5,520 bases of DNA from Anaeromyxobacter sp. (GTDB lineage: Bacteria > Myxococcota > Myxococcia > Myxococcales > Anaeromyxobacteraceae), in assembly GCA_020028115.1 (NCBI GenBank), contig JAHWYA010000167.1, positions 1 through 5,520 on the forward strand. Reading direction: 5' to 3'. How positions within the stretch are numbered: position 1 is the stretch's first letter; each line of letters begins with the position of its first letter. A program made the translations under genes and the position numbers. The notes beneath the pieces were generated by a model. It made no database searches and was not told the origin of the DNA. It saw nothing but the letters and a program-made list of their open reading frames with translations. This document shows positions 1 to 5,520 of this stretch, piece by piece.

Positions 1-992
1 AACTGGCCGTCCTGGCCGACGATGAGGATCGCGGCGAGGCCCATGAGGAAGATGACGTTGAAGAAGTAGCCGACGAAGCCGGAGGCGTAGAGGACCGACT
101 TCCGGGCCTCCTTCGCGTTCCCCACCGTGAAGAAGCGCATGAGGATGTGGGGGAGCCCGGCGGTCCCGAACATGAGGCCGAGGCCGAGCGAGATGGCGTT
201 CACCGGATCGGCGAGGAGGCCGCCCGGCGCGAGGAGCTTCGGCCCGAGCTTGTGGACCGCCGTCGCGCGCTGGACGAGCTCCGTGTACGAGAAGCCGAAC
301 CGGCTCATCGCGAGGATCATCACGAGCGTGCCGCCGGCGAGGAGCATGCACGCCTTGATGATCTGCACCCAGGTCGTGGCGATCATCCCGCCGAAGATGA
401 CGTACACCATCATGAGGGCGCCGACGGCGACGACGGCGACGTTGTAGTCGAGGCCGAAGAGCAGCTTGATGAGCTGCCCGGCGCCGACCATCTGGGCGAT
501 GAGGTAGAAGCAGACGACGGTGAGCGAGGAGATCGCCGCCATCGTGCGCACCTTGCCCTGGTCGAGCCGGTACGAGGTGATGTCGGAGAAGGTGAAGCGG
601 CCGAGGTTGCGGAGCCGCTCCGCCATCAGGAACAGGATGATCGGCCAGCCGACGAAGAACGAGACCATGTAGAGGTACGCGTCGTACCCCTGGCCGTAGG
701 CCATCGCGGTCATGCCGAGCAGCGTCGCGGCGGACATGTAGTCGCCCGCGATCGCGAGCCCGTTCTGGAAGCCGGTGATGCCGCCGCCCGCCGTGTAGAA
801 GTCCGTCGTGGACTTCACGCGGTTCGCGGCCCACCAGGTGATCCCCATCGTCAGCGCGACGAAGACCAGGAACATCCCGATGGCGTGCCAGTTCGTCGCC
901 TGCTTCTCGGCGGCGCCCTCCATCGCGGGCCCGCCGGCGAGGGCGAGCGCGGGGGCGAGGACGGTGGCGAGGGTCGCGAGGATGCGGTTCAT
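1..992 (-). CDS. actP: Cation/acetate symporter ActP, N-terminal 330 residues (runs off the left edge)
   Basis: Sodium:solute symporter family (SSS) permease that takes up acetate and related short monocarboxylates with a cation across the inner membrane. Only 330 codons are present; E. coli ActP is about 549 residues, so roughly 60% is here. The N-terminus (residues 1-20, [20 protein letters not shown]) looks like a signal peptide, as in ActP. Transmembrane segments follow from about residue 36. Family motifs visible in order are DFYTAGGGI (64-72), [11 protein letters not shown] (83-93), [17 protein letters not shown] (141-157), [15 protein letters not shown] (200-214) and the hallmark [15 protein letters not shown] (276-290). 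The start ATG (992-990) overlaps the TGA of the upstream DUF485 gene in an ATGA junction, and AAGGAGG lies four bases before it inside that gene. Co-transcription and translational coupling are therefore expected. The open frame continues to base 1 with no stop. Another SSS substrate such as propionate or pyruvate is possible, but the motifs and the DUF485 partner favour ActP. Confidence 0.95.
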   Translation of the reverse strand, partial: MNRILATLATVLAPALALAGGPAMEGAAEKQATNWHAIGMFLVFVALTMGITWWAANRVKSTTDFYTAGGGITGFQNGLAIAGDYMSAATLLGMTAMAYGQGYDAYLYMVSFFVGWPIILFLMAERLRNLGRFTFSDITSYRLDQGKVRTMAAISSLTVVCFYLIAQMVGAGQLIKLLFGLDYNVAVVAVGALMMVYVIFGGMIATTWVQIIKACMLLAGGTLVMILAMSRFGFSYTELVQRATAVHKLGPKLLAPGGLLADPVNAISLGLGLMFGTAGLPHILMRFFTVGNAKEARKSVLYASGFVGYFFNVIFLMGLAAILIVGQDGQ

Positions 993-1330
993 GCGGCCTC
1001 CTTGCCGGCGGCGTGCTCGGCCTGACGCGCTTCCTTCACGATCTCCGCCGTGAGGCCGTCGAACTCGGTGTTGGCGCGCCGGATGTACAGCGCGGTGAGC
1101 AGCCAGAAGGAGACGAAGATGAACAGGCCGAAGGCGATGCCGAACGTGAGGGCGCCGCCCTCGCGCACCGGCGTCCCGAGGAACGCCGGCCGGAAGGCGA
1201 CCAGCATCACGAAGCCGTAGAAGACGGCGAGGACGGTGATCGCGAGGGTCCACGCGAACCGGCCGCGCGTCCTCACGAGGTGCTGGAACTTGGGGTTCGA
1301 GCGCATCCGCTCGTACATGGCGCTGCTCAT
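989..1330 (-). CDS. yjcH: DUF485 small inner-membrane protein, YjcH-like partner of ActP
   Basis: A 113-residue protein of the DUF485 family, commonly encoded just upstream of actP (E. coli yjcH, about 104 residues). Its biochemical role is not established; it is thought of as an accessory to the acetate permease. Two membrane segments are visible, at about residues 25-47 and 60-83. Also present are the family's N-terminal [14 protein letters not shown] (12-25) and a post-membrane [10 protein letters not shown] (84-93), followed by a charged Ala/Glu/Lys tail that is probably cytoplasmic. The start MSSAMYERM was chosen because a strong AGGAGGAGG ribosome-binding site lies about ten bases before it. 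The open frame extends 54 codons further upstream, but that part is Arg/Pro/Ala-rich and unlike the family. A second ATG four codons in (MYERM) would sit farther from the ribosome-binding site. The stop overlaps the actP start by four bases. Confidence 0.93.
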   Translation of the reverse strand: MSSAMYERMRSNPKFQHLVRTRGRFAWTLAITVLAVFYGFVMLVAFRPAFLGTPVREGGALTFGIAFGLFIFVSFWLLTALYIRRANTEFDGLTAEIVKEARQAEHAAGKEAA

Positions 1331-1376
1331 CGCGACGTATCCTCCTCCTGCAATCGCGCGAGCGCGGGACGCAGGA

Positions 1377-1396
1377 CGGCGCGCTGGGGCGCGCCG
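1377..1396 (-). other. Perfect 8-bp GC stem with 4-base loop in the presumed yjcH leader
   Basis: CGGCGCGC (1377-1384) and GCGCGCCG (1389-1396) are perfect reverse complements around a 4-base loop (TGGG on plus, CCCA in the minus-strand transcript). The hairpin would sit about 47 bases before the yjcH ATG and leaves the ribosome-binding site free. No U-tract follows on the minus strand, so it is not an ordinary intrinsic terminator. It could stabilise the leader or be a chance product of GC-rich sequence. Confidence 0.3.
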
Positions 1397-1472
1397 CGCA
1401 GACTCGTTCTGGTTGGGGGATCGAACGCCGCTTCCGCCGTGACGCGGTCGCTGCTGTCCGTCGAGGCCGCGG

Positions 1473-1502
1473 AGTATGCCCGAGGGGCGCAATGGAGATC
1501 AA
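1473..1502 (-). promoter_or_regulatory. Candidate sigma70-type promoter for yjcH-actP
   Basis: Reading the minus strand, TTGATC (1502-1497) and CATACT (1478-1473) are separated by 18 bases; each matches four of six positions of the TTGACA/TATAAT consensus. This lies in a locally less GC-rich part of the spacer, about 140 bases before the yjcH start, and would give a leader of roughly 130-135 bases. In such GC-rich DNA an AT-leaning hexamer pair at acceptable spacing is suggestive, but it is not proof. Confidence 0.3.
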
Positions 1503-1541
1503 TCGTGCGCGCAGGAAAAGCGTAGTCATGCCAGTGTGATG

Positions 1542-1568
1542 GCGCGACATGACGCAAACATGTCGCGC
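1542..1568. repeat. Perfect 10-bp inverted repeat (7-base loop) downstream of kimA
   Basis: GCGCGACATG (1542-1551) and CATGTCGCGC (1559-1568) are perfect reverse complements separated by ACGCAAA. The repeat lies about 52 bases beyond the kimA stop and about 40 bases upstream of the candidate yjcH promoter. It could be a transcription-end hairpin for kimA, although no T-run follows within ten bases on the minus strand. It could instead be a dyad operator acting on yjcH-actP. The mixed sequence of the arms, which include CATG, makes it less likely to be a pure composition artefact than the GC-only hairpins nearby. Confidence 0.5.
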
Positions 1569-1620
1569 ACCGATTGCGCAGCCGGTTCTTGCGCGCACGG
1601 GGCCCGACTCGAACGTGGTG

Positions 1621-3648
1621 TCACTCGAGCACGCGCACGGGCATCACCATCGCGTTGAGCCCGTCGAACTGGAGCCGCCGCTGCAGCGCGTAGGCGGTCT
1701 CGTTGTGGAGCACGCGCTGGTACCAGCGCTCGTGCTGAAACACGAGCTTGCCCGCGAAGAAGACGGCGCGCGGGAACTCGCGCGCGACCTCGACGCACAG
1801 CCGCTCGGCCTCGGCGACCGCCTCCGTCCCGATCGCGAGCCGGAAGTCGGCGGGGAGCTTCATCCGGTGCGCGAGGTCGACGTACTGCTCGAGCGCCGCC
1901 TGCGTGCGGAGGCGCACCCGGTCCACCTCCTCCACCCCCTTCATCGCGGCGGAGTCCACGACCCCCACCGAGACGAAGATGAAGTTCTTGAAGAACCCGG
2001 GGAACGTCCGCTGGACCGTGAGGAGCGCGTGCACCCCGAGGCCGCCGTAGCCACCCACGAGGAGCACGGCGGTGGGCGCCCTCGGGTCGACGAGGGGTCG
2101 AGGACCCGCGCCGTGCTGTGGAAGCACCGCCATGATGTCGTCGAGACGGCGGAGGTTCGCCTGCACCGTCCGGTAGTGGCCCCGGATCACGAAGCAGAGG
2201 CCGACGACGAGGCCCGTGACGACGATCGTCACCCAGCCGCCCTCCTGGCCCTTCTCGTAGATCGTCCCGACGAGGATCGCGGCGCACAGCGCGAACGCGA
2301 GGCCGTGGATGGCGAAGCCGCGGCGCCGGCCCTCTCCCTTCGTGCGCCACCAGAGCCGGAGCATCGCGGCCTGCGAGAGCGAGAAGGTCACGAAGACGTT
2401 GATGGAATACATCGTGACGAGCGCCAGGATGTCGCCCCCCGTCCAGACGAGGGTGACGAGCGACGCCCCGCCCATGAGCAGCACGCCGTTCTGCATGGTG
2501 AGCCGATCGGAGAGCTGCCCGAACCGGTGCGGCAGCCACGAGTCCGTCGCCATGTTCGACATCACGCGCGGGCCGTCGATGAAGCCCGCCTGCGCGGCGA
2601 CGAGGAGGAGCGCCCCCTCCGCGACGAGCGTGAGGACGACGAACCAGCGGCCCACCTGGGCCCCCGCGAGCGAGAAGCCGCCCGCGAAGCGCTCGAGGAG
2701 GACGGCGTTCATCGTCTTCCCCTCCTCCGGCGCAGCGTGGAAGAGGAGGTAGAGGAGGAGGATCCCGGCGGCGGTCACCGCGAGGGACACCGCCATGTAG
2801 CCCATCGTGCGGCGGGCGGTGTGGACCTTCGGCTCGCGCATGATCTGGATGCCGTTCGAGACCGCCTCGATCCCGGTGTACGTGCCGGCGCCCATCGAGT
2901 AGGCGCGGACGAAGACCGCGAAGAGCCCCACGGCGCCCAGCTCTGCGAGCCCCGCGCGCCAGCCGTGACCGACCTCCGCCGCGACGCGCGGTACGTCCGG
3001 GACGTGCGTCGCGAGCCCGCCCGCGATGAGGATGAGGTGCGTCACGAGGAACAGGCCGAAGATCGGCGCGAGGAAGGAGACCGACTCCTTCACGCCGCGC
3101 AGGTTGAGGAGCAGGAGGATCCCGATCCCCGCCGCCTCGAAGAGGAGCTTCCACGGGGCCGCGGCCGGCGGGAGGAAGCTGAAGATCGCATCGCCGCAGC
3201 TCGCGACGGAGACCGAGATCGTGAGGACGTAGTCGACGAGGAGCGCCGACCCCGAGACGACGCCGACCCCGGGGCCGAGGAGCTCGGTCGCGACGACGTA
3301 CCCGCCGCCTCCGAACGGGAAGCGCTTGATGATCTGCGAGTAGGCGATCGAGATGACGAGGACGGTGAAGGCGGTCGCGACCGCGAGGGCGACCGCGAGG
3401 TAGGTGTGGCGGCCGAGCGCCCGGAACGCCTCGTCGGGACCGTACGCGGAGGAAGAGAGCCCGTCCGCGCCGAGCCCCACCCACGCGAGCAGCGCGATGA
3501 GCGAGATGTGGTGGTGCGTCCGCGGATCCTGGACGTCGCGCGGCGGACCGAAGAGCAGGCGGCGCAGCGAGCGGCGCTCCGGCGGCGGCGTGGGAATCGG
3601 CGCCCGTTCGGGGGGCGTGTTTCCGGGGGTCGGTTTCGGGGCGTCCAT
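1621..3648 (-). CDS. kimA: KimA-type high-affinity potassium transporter (APC superfamily)
   Basis: A complete 675-residue inner-membrane transporter, probably a proton-coupled potassium importer. A Pro-rich tail (residues 1-30) and RRLLFGPP precede a 12-helix LeuT-fold core (about 45-495), then a C-terminal cytoplasmic domain (about 525-675) with the Usp-like layout known in KimA. From memory of Bacillus KimA, its potassium-coordinating residues D36, Y43, D117, T121, S125 and T230 fall here on D62 and Y69 ([11 protein letters not shown]), D139, T143 and S147 (DYVLTISVS), and T258 ([10 protein letters not shown]). [12 protein letters not shown] (109-120) and the C-terminal [20 protein letters not shown] (641-660) also match the family; Bacillus KimA is about 607 residues. 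The start ATG (3648-3646) has AGGAG four bases before it; a GTG ten codons upstream (3678) is possible but has a poorly placed ribosome-binding site. The gene is divergent from a KdpD-like kinase, which supports a potassium role over amino-acid transport. General annotation might only say APC permease. Confidence 0.85.
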   Translation of the reverse strand: MDAPKPTPGNTPPERAPIPTPPPERRSLRRLLFGPPRDVQDPRTHHHISLIALLAWVGLGADGLSSSAYGPDEAFRALGRHTYLAVALAVATAFTVLVISIAYSQIIKRFPFGGGGYVVATELLGPGVGVVSGSALLVDYVLTISVSVASCGDAIFSFLPPAAAPWKLLFEAAGIGILLLLNLRGVKESVSFLAPIFGLFLVTHLILIAGGLATHVPDVPRVAAEVGHGWRAGLAELGAVGLFAVFVRAYSMGAGTYTGIEAVSNGIQIMREPKVHTARRTMGYMAVSLAVTAAGILLLYLLFHAAPEEGKTMNAVLLERFAGGFSLAGAQVGRWFVVLTLVAEGALLLVAAQAGFIDGPRVMSNMATDSWLPHRFGQLSDRLTMQNGVLLMGGASLVTLVWTGGDILALVTMYSINVFVTFSLSQAAMLRLWWRTKGEGRRRGFAIHGLAFALCAAILVGTIYEKGQEGGWVTIVVTGLVVGLCFVIRGHYRTVQANLRRLDDIMAVLPQHGAGPRPLVDPRAPTAVLLVGGYGGLGVHALLTVQRTFPGFFKNFIFVSVGVVDSAAMKGVEEVDRVRLRTQAALEQYVDLAHRMKLPADFRLAIGTEAVAEAERLCVEVAREFPRAVFFAGKLVFQHERWYQRVLHNETAYALQRRLQFDGLNAMVMPVRVLE

Positions 3649-3660
3649 GCGTCTCCTGGG
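3646..3660 (-). promoter_or_regulatory. Ribosome-binding site that sets the kimA start
   Basis: On the minus strand the sequence CAGGAGACGCATG places AGGAG four bases before the ATG at 3648-3646. This matches the short four-base spacing seen at actP. The upstream in-frame GTG at 3678-3676 has TAGGA directly abutting it, too close to work well, so the inner ATG is preferred. Confidence 0.65.
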
Positions 3661-3695
3661 CGGGACGGGGCGGGACACTCCTACCCGCGCTCGCC

Positions 3696-3710
3696 GTCAG
3701 CGCGGGGTCA
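3696..3710. promoter_or_regulatory. Putative operator copy A (tandem GTCA half-sites, 11-bp period)
   Basis: The 15-mer GTCAGCGCGGGGTCA carries GTCA at 3696-3699 and again at 3707-3710, exactly 11 bp apart. It matches copies B and C in the same gap except for one central base (G for C); copy B also differs in its first base. It lies about 48 bases before the kimA start, close enough to the kimA promoter to regulate it. Tandem half-sites at 11-bp period are the known layout for OmpR/PhoB-family response regulators; which protein binds here is inferred. Confidence 0.5.
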
Positions 3711-3727
3711 AGGCGGCCGGCACGCGC

Positions 3728-3767
3728 ATCAGCGCGGCGTCAGGACGACCGCTGACGCCGCGCTGAC
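3728..3767. promoter_or_regulatory. Putative operator copies B and C forming a perfect 15-bp inverted repeat
   Basis: TCAGCGCGGCGTCAG (3729-3743) and CTGACGCCGCGCTGA (3752-3766) are perfect reverse complements around an 8-base centre. Each arm contains two GTCA/TCAG-type half-sites offset by 11 bp: ATCA 3728 and GTCA 3739 in copy B, TGAC 3753 and TGAC 3764 in copy C. Copy B begins 32 bp, about three helical turns, after copy A. The right arm contains CTGACA (3763-3768), which resembles a -35 element for plus-strand transcription. As RNA this could fold into a strong hairpin, but no T-run follows on either strand and it lies between divergent genes, so an operator is likelier than a terminator. 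Confidence 0.55.
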
Positions 3768-3822
3768 ACGCGCGCGGCGACCCCAGACACGCCCCGGACA
3801 CGGGCACGGGTACGCTCGCCCC

Positions 3823-4074
3823 GTGAGCGAACAGAGAGTCCCCGTGCTCCACCTGCTGCGGCCGCCCGCCGCTCCGGTCACGCCGGTCCCGTCGGCGGCC
3901 GATCTCGGGCTCGTCGCGTGGCTCCTCCTCGTCGCGCTCGTCCCCCTCGTAGGGCTCCTCCTCGGGGCGCCCTTCGGATCGGGGGAGGCGGGCGCGGGGG
4001 CGGCCGTCGCGCTGCTCGCCGGCCGCGAGGGCGTGGCGACCGCGCGCGCTCTCTGGCGAAGCCGCCGCGCTTGA
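3823..4074 (+). CDS. Possible small membrane protein, 83 residues, unknown function
   Basis: This open frame starts at GTG and ends at TGA, in the gap before the kinase gene. I do not recognise a family. The N-terminus is polar and Pro-rich (residues 1-27, with PPAAPVTPVP). One strong membrane segment follows (about 28-49, LGLVAWLLLVALVPLVGLLL), then a Gly/Ala-rich stretch (52-66) and a basic C-terminus (ALWRSRRA). Roughly nine of ten codons end in G or C, in line with real genes nearby. Against it, no good ribosome-binding site precedes the GTG; an inner GTG at 3844 has a weak GAGAG five bases before it and would give 76 residues. It ends 53 bases before the kinase ATG on the same strand, so the two could be co-transcribed. 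Position and a single helix invite comparison with small regulators of potassium systems, but no homology supports that. Confidence 0.5.
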   Translation: MSEQRVPVLHLLRPPAAPVTPVPSAADLGLVAWLLLVALVPLVGLLLGAPFGSGEAGAGAAVALLAGREGVATARALWRSRRA

Positions 4075-4105
4075 CGTACGGGCACCGCGGTGACTCACTC
4101 GACCC

Positions 4106-4118
4106 GGGAGGCGCCCTG
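4106..4118 (+). promoter_or_regulatory. Shine-Dalgarno-like GGGAGG upstream of the kinase, unusually placed
   Basis: GGGAGG (4106-4111) is the only good ribosome-binding sequence before the kinase, yet 16 bases separate it from the ATG at 4128. It is four bases from an in-frame CTG (4116-4118), the same spacing as at actP and kimA here. Either the gene starts at CTG, adding four residues, or the ATG is used with poor spacing or little Shine-Dalgarno help. Confidence 0.35.
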
Positions 4119-4127
4119 GCACGGCGA

Positions 4128-5520
4128 ATGACCCGAGCCGCGGAGTACCTGCGCGCGACGGCGATCATCGCGCTGACGACCGCCGTCGCGGCCGGCGCGC
4201 GGAGCGCGCTCGCCGTCCCGGACGTCGAGATGCTGTACGTCCTCGGCGTCATGGTCGCGGCGCTCACGGGCGGGCGCCGCGCCTCGCTCCTCGCGGCGGC
4301 GCTCGCGGTCGCCTCGTACGACTTCTTCTTCGTCCCCCCGGCCTACACCTTCGACGTGGCCGACGCGCGCTACCTCCTCACGTTCGGGATGCTGTTCGGG
4401 GTGAGCGTGGTCGTCGGGACGCTCACGCTCCGCCTCCGCGGCGAGCGGGCGGCGGCGCTCGTCCGCGAGCGCCGCGCGTTCGCGCTCCACGACCTCGCCC
4501 GCGATCTGGGTGCGGCGGAGGACGACCTGGGCGTCGCCGCCGCGTGCGTCCGCTCCGCGGCCGCGGCGCTCGACGGGGCGGTGGTGTTCCTGCGCGCGCG
4601 CCAGGGCGAGGCGCCCGCCGCGCTCGCCGCCTCGCCGCCGGACGCGTCGCTCACCCCGGCCGAGCTCGCCGCCGCCCGCTGGGCGCTCGACCACGGCGTG
4701 CCGGCCGGGCACGGCGCCGACGTCCTCCGGGACTCCGCCGCGCTCTGCGTGCCGGTGCGGGCGTGGGGCGAGGTCGCGGGAGCGCTCGCGATCCGGCCCG
4801 CCGGAGGCTCGTCCCTCGACGCCGAGCCGCGCGCACTCGTGGACGCGATCGCGCGGCAGGCCGCCGTCGCGCTCGATCGGCTCCGGCTCTCGGAGGACGC
4901 CCGCCTCGCCTCCCTCCGAGTCGAGGGGGAGCGGCTCCGGAGCGGCCTCCTCTCCGCGGTGTCGCACGACTTCCGCACGCCGCTCGCGGCGATCACGGGC
5001 GCCGCGACGACGCTCCGGGACGACGCCGAGCTCGAGGCGACGACGCGCCGGGAGCTCGTCGAGGCGATCTGCGACGAGGCCGACCGGCTCGAGCGCATGG
5101 TCTCGAACCTCCTCGACATGACGCGCCTCGACTCCGGCGCCGTGGCGCCGAAGCGCGAGTGGGTGCCGGTCGACGAGCTCGTCGGCGTCGCGCTCGAGCG
5201 GCTCGAACGGCCGCTCGCGGGCCGCGCGGTGACCACCGAGCTCGAGCCGGGCCTCCCGCTCCTGCCGGTCGACCCGCTCCTGCTCGAGCAGCTCCTCGTG
5301 AACCTCCTCGAGAACGCGACGAAGTACACGCCGCCGGGCACCGGCGTCGACGTCCGCTGCGCCCGCGACGGCGCCGGGATCGTGCTCGAGGTGCTCGACC
5401 GCGGCCCCGGAATCCCGCCGGGCGAGGAGGAGCTCATCTTCGAGCGGTTCCGCCGCGGCGCGCACCCGGGCGTCCGCGGCGTCGGCCTCGGGCTCGCGAT
5501 CGCGCGCGCGATCGCGCAGG
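4128..5520 (+). CDS. Short KdpD-like sensor histidine kinase (DUF4118-GAF-HisKA-HATPase), 3' end cut by the window
   Basis: A membrane sensor kinase matching the C-terminal half of KdpD, the potassium/osmotic sensor that phosphorylates KdpE. The 464 residues present correspond to E. coli KdpD from about residue 395. Domains in order: DUF4118 with four helices (about 8-28, 33-48, 52-69, 82-102; motifs MLYVLGVMVAAL and YDFFFVPPAYTF); a basic stretch (102-116); a GAF-like region (about 118-250, with WALDHGVPAGHGADVL as in KdpD); HisKA with SAVSHDFRTPL, phospho-acceptor H280; then HATPase with N-box NLLENATKY (N396), G1 DRGPGIP (D424), F-box IFERF (437-441) and G2 GVGLGLA (451-457), reaching the window edge. 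The N-terminal KdpD nucleotide-binding and Usp domains are absent. There is no upstream in-frame room for them, because the frame begins just before the first helix. A KdpE-like regulator probably follows beyond the edge. The divergent kimA gene suggests potassium-linked signalling. Confidence 0.92.
   Translation, partial: MTRAAEYLRATAIIALTTAVAAGARSALAVPDVEMLYVLGVMVAALTGGRRASLLAAALAVASYDFFFVPPAYTFDVADARYLLTFGMLFGVSVVVGTLTLRLRGERAAALVRERRAFALHDLARDLGAAEDDLGVAAACVRSAAAALDGAVVFLRARQGEAPAALAASPPDASLTPAELAAARWALDHGVPAGHGADVLRDSAALCVPVRAWGEVAGALAIRPAGGSSLDAEPRALVDAIARQAAVALDRLRLSEDARLASLRVEGERLRSGLLSAVSHDFRTPLAAITGAATTLRDDAELEATTRRELVEAICDEADRLERMVSNLLDMTRLDSGAVAPKREWVPVDELVGVALERLERPLAGRAVTTELEPGLPLLPVDPLLLEQLLVNLLENATKYTPPGTGVDVRCARDGAGIVLEVLDRGPGIPPGEEELIFERFRRGAHPGVRGVGLGLAIARAIAQ

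Larger units (their letters stand above)
1331..1620. other. 290-bp spacer between kimA (3' end) and yjcH (5' end), no gene seen
   Basis: This spacer separates two genes on the same strand. It holds the yjcH ribosome-binding site, a GC hairpin, a candidate promoter and a 27-base inverted repeat, all listed separately. Open frames crossing it on both strands are low-complexity Arg/Ala/Pro translations without a convincing ribosome-binding site, so I call no gene. Its length and promoter-like content suggest that yjcH-actP is transcribed independently of kimA. Confidence 0.6.
3649..3822. other. Divergent intergenic control region between kimA and the plus-strand genes
   Basis: This 174-bp gap must contain the 5' regulatory signals for kimA leftward and, probably, for the plus-strand genes rightward. 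Apart from the three operator-like copies it has a weak 11-bp-spaced pair of GACACG at 3786 and 3797. I see no convincing -10 element in either direction, consistent with activator-dependent or non-canonical promoters, so transcription starts cannot be placed. Confidence 0.6.

Noticed and set aside
147..1025. Plus-strand 292-codon open frame antisense to actP
   Set aside because: The translation is charged low-complexity sequence (Glu/Asp/His/Arg/Gly), while the other strand encodes clear ActP motifs.
1514..1533. Near sigma54 promoter on the minus strand (TGGCATG then CGC)
   Set aside because: The GG and GC elements are nine rather than ten bases apart and the -12 element is poor; sigma54 promoters tolerate little change in spacing.
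1535..1551. CRP-like half-site TGTGAT upstream of yjcH
   Set aside because: Only one half-site is present and no TCACA partner is found at the required spacing, so CRP control seen in E. coli acs-yjcH-actP cannot be claimed here.
1565..1579. 5-bp hairpin GCGCA/TGCGC just beyond the 10-bp dyad
   Set aside because: The stem is short, has no T-run and overlaps the arm of the better inverted repeat; it is likely chance in GC-rich sequence.
3729..3766. Inverted repeat as a bidirectional intrinsic terminator
   Set aside because: It lies between divergent gene starts, not gene ends, and no T-run flanks either arm. The internal 11-bp half-site periodicity and the third copy outside the hairpin fit an operator better.
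1549..4074. Very long plus-strand open frame across the kimA region
   Set aside because: It is antisense to the KimA-like gene and translates to low-complexity Arg/Glu/Asp/His-rich sequence with no domain, as expected in GC-rich DNA where stops are scarce. Only its last 83 codons, beyond kimA, are considered as a possible gene.
4095..5465. Minus-strand 456-codon and 355-codon open frames opposite the kinase
   Set aside because: Both give Arg/Glu/Ser-rich nonsense, whereas the plus strand holds every conserved box of a histidine kinase.
1..5520. tRNA, rRNA, CRISPR array, insertion sequence, attachment site or riboswitch
   Set aside because: I saw no regularly spaced long repeats, no transposase reading frame, no tRNA-like cloverleaf and no recognisable riboswitch core. 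In particular, nothing resembling a c-di-AMP riboswitch is evident before kimA, whose available leader is short.

Overview
The window is very GC-rich DNA, with codon third positions almost all G or C, from a bacterium. Gene content (YjcH/ActP-type acetate uptake, a KimA-type potassium transporter and a KdpD-type kinase) and base composition suggest a high-GC proteobacterium-like or myxobacterium-like lineage such as Anaeromyxobacter and relatives. The taxon is a guess from composition and style only.

Layout. Positions 1-1330 (minus strand) hold a two-gene acetate uptake operon: a DUF485 small membrane protein (yjcH-like, 989-1330) whose TGA overlaps the ATG of a cation/acetate symporter (actP, 992 down past the left edge; 330 N-terminal residues present). 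A 290-bp spacer (1331-1620) contains a candidate sigma70-type promoter, a GC hairpin in the presumed leader and a perfect 10-bp inverted repeat. Positions 1621-3648 (minus strand) encode a complete 675-residue APC-superfamily transporter that aligns by eye with the Bacillus potassium transporter KimA, including the potassium-coordinating side chains. A 174-bp divergent region (3649-3822) carries three copies of a 15-bp motif, two direct and one inverted. To the right on the plus strand are a possible 83-residue small membrane protein (3823-4074) and a sensor histidine kinase (4128 to the right edge). The kinase corresponds to the C-terminal half of KdpD (DUF4118 membrane domain, GAF-like region, HisKA, HATPase) without the N-terminal KdpD and Usp domains.

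Reading of the whole. The right two thirds look like a potassium homeostasis module: a KimA-type importer divergent from a short KdpD-like kinase, with a repeated site between them. Within each copy of that site a GTCA-type half-site recurs every 11 bp, as in DNA targets of OmpR/PhoB-family regulators, the family of KdpE. The simplest hypothesis is that the kinase and a KdpE-like partner, probably encoded just past the right edge, control kimA from this array. The acetate operon lies downstream of kimA on the same strand but seems to have its own promoter region and is probably a separate unit. All families are known; the most novel parts are the gene pairing and the operator array.
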